From: Caldilineaceae bacterium
GTDB taxonomy: Bacteria; Chloroflexota; Anaerolineae; Caldilineales; Caldilineaceae
Assembly (NCBI GenBank): GCA_020846635.1
Contig: JADLDO010000028.1
Coordinates: 992,001 to 1,056,000, forward strand
Reading direction: 5' to 3'
Length of the DNA: 64,000 bases
Shown: in pieces, positions 34,317 through 46,109 of the stretch
Numbering within the stretch: position 1 is the stretch's first letter
Layout: each line of letters opens with the position of its first letter
Notes under the pieces: generated by a model
What the model saw: the letters and a program-made list of their open reading frames with translations, nothing else
Database searches by the model: none
Told to the model about the DNA's origin: nothing
Translations under genes and position numbers: made by a program

Positions 34317-35405
34317 TTAATGGCTGTGTGCATAGTGACGGGCAAGAATGTCCGCGCCAAAGTCATTGCGCGGGTCGCGCCAGACGGAATGGATATGGTT
34401 GGCGTCGTTTTGCGTGTTGTCATACTCAGCCAAGAAGTGCCCCCCCTGGATGCGGTAATAATGCCCCACGCCCCGCTCCAAACCACCCGCCCAGGCAAAG
34501 TGCAGAGGCCCCGCGCTCGCTTCTTGCACCTTCTTCATTTCAAGTTCTGCAAGCTCGTCGGGCATCCGCTGGATGTACTCTCCTACCAGCGCCATCAGCA
34601 ACTCCTGTTGGCCCGCATTGAGCGAGCCGGAGGAGATACCCCGCGGCGTGGACGAATGGCGCAGTTTCTCCAACTCATGATCATGGAGATGCGCTTCTGC
34701 CTGCCACGCATCGACCGCGGCTTGTCCACTGAGCAGCGCGCCTTCGACGACATAGGGGCGATTGGTCAGCACAATGTCAGGCGGTGCGGCGGCAGCGATC
34801 AGCGCGCTGGCGCGCTGGCCTTCGTCGAGCGTGTGCATCAGTTCGCGCGCCAAGTCCTCAATGCCCTGGAGAGGGCGCAGCGTTGCATGGCTGCCTAAGG
34901 GAGATTCCGCAGGGTTCGCGCCAAAGAAGGTGGGCGTGGGCGCGACAATTTCGCCCTTGACGATTGTGTAATTGAGCGAAATATGGTGCCCTTCGAAGCT
35001 CCATCCCCACGGCTCCTGGTCGCTCGGCACGCCAAAAATGCGCACATAAAAGAGCCTGGAGTCGCGGCCCGGCAGCGGGCGCTGCCATTGCTCGCGCATA
35101 TCCAGCGTCGTCTCCAGCCCCATGATGACGGATGCAATGCCAAAGCCGCCCTCGCTCAACCCCGCTGCCACAAGTCTTTGTGCCAACTGCTGCTGGCGGC
35201 GATCCATCTCCGCCAGCGGCAATCCATCGCGGGGAATGGGCGTGTAGTGCCAGAAGGTGCGCTTCTGCTCCTCGTCAAGCCCAAAGAGCGTCTTGGCCTT
35301 CTGCTCCGGTGTCAACGCGGCCAGAAAATTGGTCGCCGCTTCGCCCATACGCTGCGCCACCTGGCGACTGGCTGTGCCTATGGTTTGGTTGTGTAACCCT
35401 GCCAT
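34317..35405 (-). CDS. DUF3500 protein
   Basis: The ATG at 35405 with AAAGGAT upstream is preferred over 35429. The 362-residue protein matches the DUF3500 pattern: 'RMGEAATNFLAALTPEQK', 'WHYTPIPRDGLPLAEM', 'DSRLFYVRIFGVPSDQEP', 'GWSFEGHHISLNYTIV' and 'FFGANPAE' ending with 'HYYRIQGGHFLAEYDNTQ' and a His-rich tail. There is no signal peptide. The family is uncharacterised; conserved His and Trp suggest a metal- or ligand-binding site. It is flanked on both sides by minus-strand genes (ATPase downstream, methylase upstream), each separated by short gaps. Confidence 0.85.
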   Translation of the reverse strand: MAGLHNQTIGTASRQVAQRMGEAATNFLAALTPEQKAKTLFGLDEEQKRTFWHYTPIPRDGLPLAEMDRRQQQLAQRLVAAGLSEGGFGIASVIMGLETTLDMREQWQRPLPGRDSRLFYVRIFGVPSDQEPWGWSFEGHHISLNYTIVKGEIVAPTPTFFGANPAESPLGSHATLRPLQGIEDLARELMHTLDEGQRASALIAAAAPPDIVLTNRPYVVEGALLSGQAAVDAWQAEAHLHDHELEKLRHSSTPRGISSGSLNAGQQELLMALVGEYIQRMPDELAELEMKKVQEASAGPLHFAWAGGLERGVGHYYRIQGGHFLAEYDNTQNDANHIHSVWRDPRNDFGADILARHYAHSH

Positions 35406-35442
35406 GATGATCCTTTCTCTCTCGGACATGATGCGAATTGAT

Positions 35443-36417
35443 CTAATAACTGGTAATGAGCAACTCGGTAATCTTGCCGCGCTTGTCGGCTTGTGAATTG
35501 ATCATGCGGCTTGCCCATACGCGGTGAACATTGAATCCATCATAATGTTGCTGAAAAAAGTCATCAGTGGGGTTGAGGGGTGACGGGTCTGAATTGCTCA
35601 GCATAAGTTTGGCGCCATATTCCCTGTGAAGGTGGGCGAAGAACTCTGCCAAAGCAATCTGTGCTACATCATCAAACTTGTCACTCGAATAGGATGTGAA
35701 ACTGGAGGTCGTGCTGATCGGGCGATAGGGCGGATCGAAATAGATAAATGTCTCTTTATTAACCCACTGCTCACACGATTTGAAAGGGGCAACTTGTAAT
35801 TCCGCGTTTTGCAGGTGAGCCGATACGCGTCTTAGATTTTCCGGATCACAAATGGCAGGATTCTTGTAGCGACCAAAAGGCACGTTAAATCCCCCCTTTG
35901 CATTCACCCGAAATAGGCCGTTGAAGCAGGTCTTGTTGAGAAAGATCATGCGGGCGGCGCGTGTCACCCATTCGCTAGAATAACGCTCGAAATTGATTGC
36001 CGCTCGCTGCGCGTTATATTGCTCGCGGACCGCATAAAAATAGATAGCGCGCTCATCCTCACTCCCCGCGTCATACTTTTTTTGGTACTCATCCAACTGC
36101 GCGATCAAGTCAGGCACATCCTGTTGCACGACGCGATAGACCAGAATGAGTTCAGGGTTAATATCCGTTAGGTAAGCTTCTTTGATGGCATACCGTTGTG
36201 CGATGGCAAGAAAGAGCGCCCCGCCACCGAGGAACGGCTCGATATAGCGATGGATAGATCCGTCTAACAGTTCTTGCGGATAATGGGCTTCAAACTGGGG
36301 TAGCAGTTGAGATTTGCCCCCTGCCCACTTTAGAAAGGGCTTGGCCCCAATTCCTGTCTCCACGGGAACCGCAGTTTTCTCTTTTTCAGTCATTGACAGC
36401 TTCTGTACCTCATCCAT
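35443..36417 (-). CDS. DNA adenine methylase, DpnM/Dam type (predicted GATC)
   Basis: A 324-residue N6-adenine methyltransferase of the alpha group: 'PFLKWAGGKSQLLPQ' (27-41), AdoMet motif 'EPFLGGGALF' (60-69), 'NKTCFNGLFRVNAKGGFNVP' (161-180), and catalytic DPPY at 228-231 followed by 'RPISTTSSFTSYSS'. These blocks are strongly like M.DpnII/DpnM, which methylates the A of GATC. The DPPYRPIS-TSSFTSY segment suggests the same specificity. No restriction endonuclease is next to it, so it is either an orphan regulator or part of a split system. Its stop is 38 bases from the start of the DUF3500 gene. Confidence 0.88.
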   Translation of the reverse strand: MDEVQKLSMTEKEKTAVPVETGIGAKPFLKWAGGKSQLLPQFEAHYPQELLDGSIHRYIEPFLGGGALFLAIAQRYAIKEAYLTDINPELILVYRVVQQDVPDLIAQLDEYQKKYDAGSEDERAIYFYAVREQYNAQRAAINFERYSSEWVTRAARMIFLNKTCFNGLFRVNAKGGFNVPFGRYKNPAICDPENLRRVSAHLQNAELQVAPFKSCEQWVNKETFIYFDPPYRPISTTSSFTSYSSDKFDDVAQIALAEFFAHLHREYGAKLMLSNSDPSPLNPTDDFFQQHYDGFNVHRVWASRMINSQADKRGKITELLITSY

Positions 36418-36451
36418 GCTTGGCTCTGTTGACAGACATGCTTGCCTTAGC

Positions 36452-36493
36452 CCCCCAGAAGCGGCCTAGAGGGCTTTCTAGCTTTCGGGAGGG
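36452..36493. repeat. Hairpin family member upstream of rph
   Basis: CCCCCAGAAGC at 36452 pairs imperfectly with GCTTTCGGGAGGG at 36481-36493. The intervening GGCCTAGAGGGCTT is the inverse of the loop in the hairpin at 424 (GAGCCCTCTGGGCC). It lies between the divergent methylase and rifamycin phosphotransferase genes. Confidence 0.5.
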
Positions 36494-36573
36494 AAGTGCT
36501 ATTCCACAAGATCACAAGGCGAGTTGGCAAGCCCAAATCTCTTTGTTATTCTAACTCAAGTTACGACCGATGA

Positions 36574-39360
<2,787 letters not shown>

Positions 39361-39500
39361 TGGGGAAGCAGCGCGCGCCCCAAAAGCCCAACCCCAATAG
39401 ACGTTGGTGGATTGAGAAAATCTTCAGGTACAATAAAAGGCGAGGTCTTTTGTCCGGCCTCATCTATGCCACAACCTAGCGCCCACAAGGAGAGATCCCT

Positions 39501-41222
39501 GTGCTACAGTCATCACCTACCAAGCCTGTCCCCAGCGACATTGAGATTGCCCAAGCCGCCCGCCTAGAGCCGATTGAAGCTATCGCCGAAAAGATGGGGC
39601 TGACGCGCGCCGACATCGAACTCTATGGCGACTATATGGCGAAGGTCAAGCTGGAAGCGCTGGAACGGCTGCAAGCGCGCCCCAACGCCAAGTACATCCT
39701 CATGACTGCCATCACCCCCACGCCGTTGGGCGAAGGCAAATCCACCACCACCGTGGGGCTGGGCCAAGCTATGCAGCACATCGGCAAAAGCGCCACCATC
39801 GCCATCCGCCAGCCGTCGCAAGGCCCAACCTTTGGCATCAAGGGCGGCGCAGCAGGAGGTGGCTACAGCCAAGTGGTGCCGATGGAGCAGTTCAACCTGC
39901 ACATGACAGGGGATATTCATGCCATCACCGCGGCCAATAACCTGCTGGCCGCGATGATCGACAACCACATCTTCCAGGGCAACGCCTTAGGCATCGATCC
40001 CTATGCCATTTCGTGGCGGCGCGTGATGGATGTCAGTGACCGTGAGCTGCGTAATATCGTCAGCGGGTTGGGTGAAAAGAGTGATGGTCGCCCGCGCCAG
40101 GCGGGTTTTGACATCAGCGTTGCCTCGGAAGTCATGGCAATCCTGGCCCTGACCACGGGGCTGCGCGATATGCGCGAGCGTTTTGCGCGCATCGTCATCG
40201 GGCAAAGCGTGGAGAAGAAGCCTGTCACTGCCGAAGATCTCCACGCTGCCGGAGCCATGACGGTGCTGATGAAGGAGGCAATCAAGCCCAACCTTTTCCA
40301 GACGCTAGAGAACACCCCGGCCCTGGTTCATGCTGGCCCCTTCGCCAACATTGCCCACGGCAACAGCTCGATCCTGGCGGACCAGATTGGCATCAAGACT
40401 GCCGACTATCTAATTACAGAAGCGGGATTTGGCGCAGATATTGGCGCGGAGAAGTTCTTCAATATCAAGTGCCGCTACAGCGGCTTGCGGCCTGATGCCG
40501 CCATCCTGGTTGCCACCATCCGCGCGCTCAAGCTGCATACGGGCAAATACAAGGTCATCCCCGGCAAGCCGCTGCCGCCGGAGATGTTGAGCGAAAACCC
40601 GGATGACATCTATGTGGGCGCGGCCAACCTACGCAAACAGGTGGAAAATCTACTCAAGCAGGGGGTTAGCCCCGTCGTCTGTGTTAATCACTTTAGCAGC
40701 GATCATCGGAGTGAGACGGATGCCGTCTTTGCTGTGGCAAAGGAGATAGGCGTGCGCTGTGCCCTCTCCGATCATTGGGCAGAGGGGGGAGCGGGCGCGG
40801 TCGATTTGGCGCGTGTGGTGGTGGAGGCGGCAGAAGAGCCGGCCAACTTTAGCTTTCTCTATGAACTCAATCAGCCGGTCAAAGCCAAAATCGAGACGAT
40901 TGCGCGTGAGATCTATGGCGCGAGTGAGGTGGCTTATGAAGCCGCAGCCAGCAGCCAGATTCGCGTGATTGAGCGCAACGGCTTTGGCAATCTGCCCATC
41001 TGCATGGCGAAAACCCATCTCAGCCTCTCGGATGACCCCAGCCTCAAGGGCGCGCCGCGCGACTTTACGCTGACCATCCGCGAAGTGCGCGCCAGCGTGG
41101 GCGCGGGCTTTATCTATCCGCTGGTGGGCGAAATGCGTACCATGCCCGGTCTGCCCAGCCATCCCGCTGCCGAGCGAATCGACATCGACTTCGAAACTGG
41201 GCAAGTGATTGGGCTCTCCTAA
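39501..41222 (+). CDS. fhs: Formate-tetrahydrofolate ligase
   Basis: A 573-residue enzyme from a GTG start with AAGGAG ahead. The ATP site is TPLGEGKST (74-82), with 'QPSQGPTFGIKGGAAGGGYSQ' (shown in part) and 'EAGFGADIGAEKF' following, all characteristic of Fhs. It makes 10-formyl-THF from formate, THF and ATP in the cytoplasm, feeding one-carbon metabolism (purines, formyl-Met) or formate use. Length is close to the usual ~555-560. It is monocistronic; FolD is not adjacent. The stop overlaps the stop of the next, convergent gene. Confidence 0.96.
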   Translation: MLQSSPTKPVPSDIEIAQAARLEPIEAIAEKMGLTRADIELYGDYMAKVKLEALERLQARPNAKYILMTAITPTPLGEGKSTTTVGLGQAMQHIGKSATIAIRQPSQGPTFGIKGGAAGGGYSQVVPMEQFNLHMTGDIHAITAANNLLAAMIDNHIFQGNALGIDPYAISWRRVMDVSDRELRNIVSGLGEKSDGRPRQAGFDISVASEVMAILALTTGLRDMRERFARIVIGQSVEKKPVTAEDLHAAGAMTVLMKEAIKPNLFQTLENTPALVHAGPFANIAHGNSSILADQIGIKTADYLITEAGFGADIGAEKFFNIKCRYSGLRPDAAILVATIRALKLHTGKYKVIPGKPLPPEMLSENPDDIYVGAANLRKQVENLLKQGVSPVVCVNHFSSDHRSETDAVFAVAKEIGVRCALSDHWAEGGAGAVDLARVVVEAAEEPANFSFLYELNQPVKAKIETIAREIYGASEVAYEAAASSQIRVIERNGFGNLPICMAKTHLSLSDDPSLKGAPRDFTLTIREVRASVGAGFIYPLVGEMRTMPGLPSHPAAERIDIDFETGQVIGLS

Positions 41223-41977
41223 TGGGGAAAGCGATTTTCGTTAATCTTGCCCAAGCGCGCCGGGTTGTAGGTATAGATGATGGCGCGCCGCGGCATGCTG
41301 CCGTGGTTCAGGTCGGAGTAATGCAGGAGATAGGGATCAAAGAAGATCATCTCACCTGCGCGCAAGAGAGCGGGCACGACCTTGCTTGTGTCGATACAAG
41401 CCGGGTCTACCTCGAAGCGATTGCCGGGCTTAAAGGGATAAATCTGCTTGTTCAAGTGGCTGCCCGGAACCACTTGTAGACAGCCGTTGCTCATGTCGGC
41501 GTCGTCCAAATAGATAAAGCAGGTGATCAGTTCGTCGGTGTGGGCGCGCCAGCAGCAATTCCAATCCTGATGCCAGGGGTAGGAAGAACCGCCAGGCAGC
41601 TTTAGATTGAGCTTATCCTCAAAGAGTTCCAGATCTTCGCCAAAAATCGCTCGAATCGGGTCCACTACCCCTGGATGTGATGCTAGTTCGGTAAAGACCA
41701 GGCTGATGTCGATCAGCGGCTCAATCTTGCGAATGACCTTGTCCATCCCCGCTTTGTGCGCTTCGTCCAGATAATCAGCCTCCCAGGTGAGCCGGTTGGC
41801 ATGGCCTTGCGGATCGGCCATACAAAGCTCAATCAGCCGGTCCGATTCAGCACGCAAGCGCACAAGATGCTCTGGCGTGACCACCGCTGGTGCGAGCAAA
41901 TACCCTTCACGCCAATATCGATCGACATCGACTTCAAAGTCCTGTGACGGAGTGGGCGACTGGATTGAAGTAGACAT
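41219..41977 (-). CDS. Phytanoyl-CoA dioxygenase-family protein, second
   Basis: The start at 41977 (second Met) has AAAGG 11 bases ahead. The 252-residue protein has the PhyH iron motif His136-Gln-Asp138 in 'SSYPWHQDWNCCW', a distal His in 'DPYLLHYSDLNHGSMPRR', and the Arg of that segment for 2-oxoglutarate. It differs clearly from the paralogue at 6394, so substrates are probably different. It is monocistronic and convergent with fhs; its stop codon overlaps. Confidence 0.88.
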   Translation of the reverse strand: MSTSIQSPTPSQDFEVDVDRYWREGYLLAPAVVTPEHLVRLRAESDRLIELCMADPQGHANRLTWEADYLDEAHKAGMDKVIRKIEPLIDISLVFTELASHPGVVDPIRAIFGEDLELFEDKLNLKLPGGSSYPWHQDWNCCWRAHTDELITCFIYLDDADMSNGCLQVVPGSHLNKQIYPFKPGNRFEVDPACIDTSKVVPALLRAGEMIFFDPYLLHYSDLNHGSMPRRAIIYTYNPARLGKINENRFPH

Positions 41978-42083
41978 TTCGCGCATATCCTTTCAAACAG
42001 TAAAGAATCCCGATCCAAGATATTCATTGTACTCTCATTTCGAGCCAAGCGAAGAAGCCCCTGCTGCTGGTTATGGTAGAGGG

Positions 42084-42102
42084 CTCTGCGCGCAACGCAG
42101 AG
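42084..42102. terminator. Hairpin after the zinc-ribbon/beta-propeller gene
   Basis: CTCTGCG and CGCAGAG (42084-42090, 42096-42102) flank a 5-base loop, 16 bases beyond the minus-strand stop at 42119. There is no T-run on the minus strand. Weak to moderate support. Confidence 0.45.
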
Positions 42103-42118
42103 TGACGGTGTTTTCGGG

Positions 42119-43813
42119 CTAAGGCCAAGTATACTCGATGGCCGCGCTGGTCAAGTTGACGGCATAGAGTTTGCCGTCGATGGTGAGATAGCCCCGATCA
42201 TCGATCCACGCCGCGCCCTCGAATCTGCCGCCGGTCGCCTCGCGCACCTGGCCGCGGCTGGCGCCCGTCACCCTATCGAGCAGCTCAAAGCGACACTCAT
42301 CACTCTCCCAAAAGCAGACAGCCAAAAAGATGCCCTGATCGGTCGGGTGTGTCACCCATTCGTCAAAGGTGTGGGTTGTCTCCAGTTTGCGCTGCCAGCG
42401 GCGTTCCCCTGTGCCGCGGTCGATGGCCCACAACTCCACTTCATCGCGCGCAAAGCCAGGCTGCGCGCTCACCAGCAGCAGATCGTCCAGCGCATAGAGG
42501 ATGGTGAGTTGGTAATTTTCAATGCGGTAAAGCGATTCGGGCATTGAGCCCTGGCTTTGGGTGTCGAGTGCAAAAATTTGGGCGGCGTCGTTGTCAACGT
42601 TTACAAAGTAGAGCATTGGGTCGCTGATGGCGAGTGATGAGAGTGCCCAGGCAAAGGGGAGGGATCCATTGCCGTCTGACGGGATAAAGCTCCAGGTGAG
42701 CGCGCCATCGGTGAGCTGATAGCGCCATGCACAGGCATAATTGCCGCTGCCCGCCACCAAGAGCGCCGAGCCATCCGGCGTTGTATCGGGCGTTATAAGG
42801 TATTGGTCGCTGGCGGAAGGACGCATTTCAATGTTAGGGAAGGTGCAAGCGGGGCGCAGTTCATAGACGAGATCGCCGTTCACCCCATTAAAGACCAACA
42901 CGACTGCCCGGTTGCTCTCATCTGTATCAACCACAATCACTTGGTCGCCGTTGACCAGGAATTGGCGCGGCGTGCTGTTGAGGCGGCGGCTCCACAGGGC
43001 AGCGCCCGTCGCGCCGGCAAAGCCTTGCAGCGTGCCATCGCGCGCCAACGCCACCACCTGGTCGCCCACTTGTTGCAGACAAGGCGCGCCTGCTGTACAA
43101 GTCGTTTGCAGGTTGTTGGCGAGGGAGGTTTGCCAGAGGGTCTGCCCTGTGGCGCGGTCAAGGGCGACCAACTTCGCCCCATCGGCGACGTAGACGCGCG
43201 CGGCGTCGCCACTCAGCCCCATCTCGTAATAGCGTTCGCTGAAGGTGGGGCTGCGCCAGCTTTCCAACCGATGCGCGGGGTCAAAGCCGAGCAGCACAGA
43301 GCCATCTTCCTGATAGGCGGTTAGGATCATCTGCACCGGAGCGCTTTCGTCGCCGGCGAGACGCAGCGGCGCGCTCACCAGGCGCGGCTTGGGCGCAAAT
43401 GCCTGCTCGATTGGCGGCAGGGAGATGGGTGGAAAGTCGGGCGCACCCTCTACTGTGCCGTTGCTGACCACCTGGTTGACCAAACGCATCGCCGGTGTCA
43501 TCCAGCCTGTTGACCACAGCCCCATTCCTGCAAAAAGCAGGACGAGGCCCAAGACCAGCAAGCCTGTTACGCCGCATCCTCGATGAACCTTGACCCGCCT
43601 CGGCTCACTGGTGACAAAGACCGCTGCGGTTGGGCGCGTGTGGGGTGATGTCGCCGTGTGGGCATGGCTGCGCCCTGGAATGTTAATCAGCGTACCGCAA
43701 TAGGTACATTTGACCTGCGCCTGGTCGCGCGGAAGATTGCGAAAATCCACCGGCGCGCCACATTCGGGGCAGCGGCTGGAGACGAGACGGTGTGACGTAT
43801 CAGACTTGCCCAT
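42119..43813 (-). CDS. Zinc-ribbon, single-TM, PQQ-like beta-propeller protein
   Basis: A 564-residue protein in three parts. An N-terminal zinc ribbon has C15, C18, C36 and C39 (CPEC...CTYC). A low-complexity linker (His/Thr/Pro) precedes one membrane segment at ~83-105. The C-terminal ~430 residues are outward-facing and carry PQQ-type propeller motifs such as 'VALDRATGQTLWQTSL', 'WAIDRGTGERRWQRKL' and 'LLVAGSGNYACAWRYQL'. A cytoplasmic zinc ribbon coupled to an exported propeller suggests signal transfer or an assembly scaffold; no enzyme residues are obvious. It starts one base after the stop of the membrane protein gene upstream, so translation is likely coupled. Confidence 0.75.
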   Translation of the reverse strand: MGKSDTSHRLVSSRCPECGAPVDFRNLPRDQAQVKCTYCGTLINIPGRSHAHTATSPHTRPTAAVFVTSEPRRVKVHRGCGVTGLLVLGLVLLFAGMGLWSTGWMTPAMRLVNQVVSNGTVEGAPDFPPISLPPIEQAFAPKPRLVSAPLRLAGDESAPVQMILTAYQEDGSVLLGFDPAHRLESWRSPTFSERYYEMGLSGDAARVYVADGAKLVALDRATGQTLWQTSLANNLQTTCTAGAPCLQQVGDQVVALARDGTLQGFAGATGAALWSRRLNSTPRQFLVNGDQVIVVDTDESNRAVVLVFNGVNGDLVYELRPACTFPNIEMRPSASDQYLITPDTTPDGSALLVAGSGNYACAWRYQLTDGALTWSFIPSDGNGSLPFAWALSSLAISDPMLYFVNVDNDAAQIFALDTQSQGSMPESLYRIENYQLTILYALDDLLLVSAQPGFARDEVELWAIDRGTGERRWQRKLETTHTFDEWVTHPTDQGIFLAVCFWESDECRFELLDRVTGASRGQVREATGGRFEGAAWIDDRGYLTIDGKLYAVNLTSAAIEYTWP

Positions 43814-43814
43814 C

Positions 43815-45638
43815 CTAATGATCCCTTATACTTTGCAAAAGCCCCTTGTGATGCAGGCTGTCCAATGAAATTGACTCGCGATAGGGTGATGCCATCCGAA
43901 ATCCATGCCGGAGATCCTCTGCCCGCAGTTGCAGAAAGGGAACGATATAGGGCGTACAGGGCAATTCCGCATCCCAGCAGCGGTCATCTTCCACAGGTGT
44001 CCACACGGTTAAGGCGGGCTGGAGCGTTTGCGCGGCGAGCTTGGGGCGAGGCAGCGGTGCAAAGCCGGGCGCAATCGCCAGCGCTTGGGGCCAATACGCG
44101 GCGAAGGTTGCCAGGATTGCCAAATTGACGATGAGAAAGGCGATTGCCCCATTCAGGCGCGGCCTTCCCCACTGCGCTTGCGCCAACGCCATCAAAAGCA
44201 GATGGGCCATGATCACCGGCAGCAGCCAGAGAAGCGAACGGACAAAACGAGGGTCAGGCGCAGTCAACCACCAGAAGATCAGCCCCAGGAAAATGGGCAG
44301 CGTCAAGATGCCATAAGGGGGCGGGCGCGGTGGGTCATCTTGGGGAGGATGAACCTGTTGAATGGGCTGGATGCGTCCACGGCGCAGCGCCCACCGCACC
44401 ATACCATAGGCGGCATACAAGAGCAGCGTGATCGCCACAGGATAGCCAACCACTGTACGCATCCCTGCCGAGGGCAGCGCCCGCAGCCACGGCCCTACCC
44501 AGGCCCACGCGCTTTCCGGCTCTACGCTGCGCCCATACCTGGCCCATTGGGAAATGGAGTGCGCTTCTGCTTCGACACGCTCCGGCGGGATCGCCCAATC
44601 GACCGTGATTCCGCCAAAGGTGGAGGGATAGACCGGATAGCCGCTGAGGAAGTAACTGCGCCCCACCCAAACCAGTAGCAGCAGCAGCGGCAGCCACGAA
44701 AGCCGCAACAGAAAGATCAAGCGCAAGGGCAAGCTCTGCCGCTCTGCGAACCATGCGCGCACGAGGAGGATCACGCCGATGACCCCCACAAAGACCAGAT
44801 TGCTCAGTTTTACCGTGATCGCGGTGGCGGCAAGGATAAAAATAAAGTGGGTGCGCGCTCTGCCGGTTTGCAGTGGCGAACGCTCTTCGATGCAGCGCGC
44901 GAAATGCAGCCAAATCAGGAATTGCAGCACGCTGGAGGCTGTATCGGGCGAAGGGGAGGCAGGACTGAGGCGCAGGACTGTATAGGCCAATACCGGCAGG
45001 ATGAAGATCGCCGCGAATCTTGCCAGTGAACGCTCACCACGCCGGAAAAAAAGCGCGTGCCAACATTCCGCCGCCAGTAGTAATATAAGAAAGCCATTGG
45101 CAAGCGCGTAGCCGTGGCGCAAGAAGGGATAGCCGTTCAACGCCGCGGCAAAGGCAAAAAATGATTGGTTGAAGGCGAAGCGTCCGTGGAGATTGCCCAG
45201 CCCTGGCACAATGGCATATTCATTGATCCAGCGGATTGTTTGGAGATGGTATAAGCCAGTATCATAAACAGCAGGCAGTTGCATGGACTGGATGGCAATC
45301 CAGCCCGCAGTCAGCAGGAGAATGAGGCTGTATGCAAGGGCAAGGGGGGCAAGCGAGAGGGATGGAAACGTGCGCCCGTTGAACCACCAAGCAAGCATCC
45401 CACCCACAGCGACCAGGGCTGTGACCAGCCAATTGACCGGCGCGACAAAATTGATCAGTTGCAGCAGCAGCAGCGCCACTGCCCAACCCAACCAAAGCTG
45501 GTTAAACGTTTGTTGGGAACCCGGAAAGCTCATCCTGAAGACGCGGGTAACCATGCTTCCCCAGCCCAGCAAAACCCAGGCCGTTAGCCCAAAGAGAAGC
45601 AGCGAACCGAGCAGCGCCGAGACAAAAGCAGCATTCAC
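43815..45638 (-). CDS. Polytopic membrane protein, glycosyltransferase-C-like topology
   Basis: A 607-residue membrane protein with ~12 hydrophobic segments and large loops rich in Arg and Pro. The 'AIVPGLGNLHGRFAFNQSFF' and 'YDTGLYHLQTIRWINEYA' region before a helix bundle is reminiscent of the LIC_10190 family and other GT-C-like membrane proteins (O-antigen/lipid-linked sugar transferases). A conserved Asp in 'VYDTGLYH' might be the catalytic residue. The family call is tentative. It precedes the zinc-ribbon/propeller gene with one base between them, so the two probably function together. Confidence 0.6.
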   Translation of the reverse strand: MNAAFVSALLGSLLLFGLTAWVLLGWGSMVTRVFRMSFPGSQQTFNQLWLGWAVALLLLQLINFVAPVNWLVTALVAVGGMLAWWFNGRTFPSLSLAPLALAYSLILLLTAGWIAIQSMQLPAVYDTGLYHLQTIRWINEYAIVPGLGNLHGRFAFNQSFFAFAAALNGYPFLRHGYALANGFLILLLAAECWHALFFRRGERSLARFAAIFILPVLAYTVLRLSPASPSPDTASSVLQFLIWLHFARCIEERSPLQTGRARTHFIFILAATAITVKLSNLVFVGVIGVILLVRAWFAERQSLPLRLIFLLRLSWLPLLLLLVWVGRSYFLSGYPVYPSTFGGITVDWAIPPERVEAEAHSISQWARYGRSVEPESAWAWVGPWLRALPSAGMRTVVGYPVAITLLLYAAYGMVRWALRRGRIQPIQQVHPPQDDPPRPPPYGILTLPIFLGLIFWWLTAPDPRFVRSLLWLLPVIMAHLLLMALAQAQWGRPRLNGAIAFLIVNLAILATFAAYWPQALAIAPGFAPLPRPKLAAQTLQPALTVWTPVEDDRCWDAELPCTPYIVPFLQLRAEDLRHGFRMASPYRESISLDSLHHKGLLQSIRDH

Positions 45639-45782
45639 GGGGAGAGGCTTTCTTTCGAGAAGATAGAGATGCCTGTATACGTATAAGTGTAAATGTAGGT
45701 GTAGATGTTAGTGACAGCGTGACACTGATATGAGGACAGATTCAGGCTATAATCAAGCTCTACGGAGTATATAAGGAGCGGT

Positions 45783-46109
45783 ATGTTTGGCACAAATATC
45801 TATCTTATTTGGTTGGCTTGTTTCATTGGGATACCGATCTTGGCCTTGATCATTTGGCGCGGGCAGGCACTTTGGCAGCAGCGGCGCGCGCTGCTGTGGG
45901 TGACGGCTGGCTCGTTGGTGGGCGGCTGGGTCTGGGACGCGCTCGCGGTGCGTTTTGGCCTTTGGTATTATGACCCAAATCACCTGGCCGGCTGGTGGTG
46001 GGCAGGGCTGCCGCTGGAGGAATGGCTCTGGATCGTGGGCGTCACGTTGATGTTTGGCGGGTTGACGGTGGCACTGGCCCAACCGCGTCGTGAGGAGGAA
46101 GGATCATGA
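45783..46109 (+). CDS. crtYc: Lycopene cyclase subunit (CrtYc-like)
   Basis: A 108-residue membrane protein of the lycopene cyclase domain family: three hydrophobic segments and the conserved 'LPLEEWLWIVGVTLM', in which the Glu pair is thought to be catalytic. In Actinobacteria, Chloroflexota and Deinococcota CrtYc and CrtYd form a heterodimer making beta- or gamma-cyclic ends on lycopene. AAGGAG precedes the ATG. It overlaps the next gene by four bases (ATGA). The c/d assignment is by position and is provisional. Confidence 0.82.
   Translation: MFGTNIYLIWLACFIGIPILALIIWRGQALWQQRRALLWVTAGSLVGGWVWDALAVRFGLWYYDPNHLAGWWWAGLPLEEWLWIVGVTLMFGGLTVALAQPRREEEGS

Noticed and set aside
35443..36417. 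Complete type II restriction-modification system
   Set aside because: Only the methylase is present; the flanking genes are DUF3500 and rph, neither of which is a nuclease.
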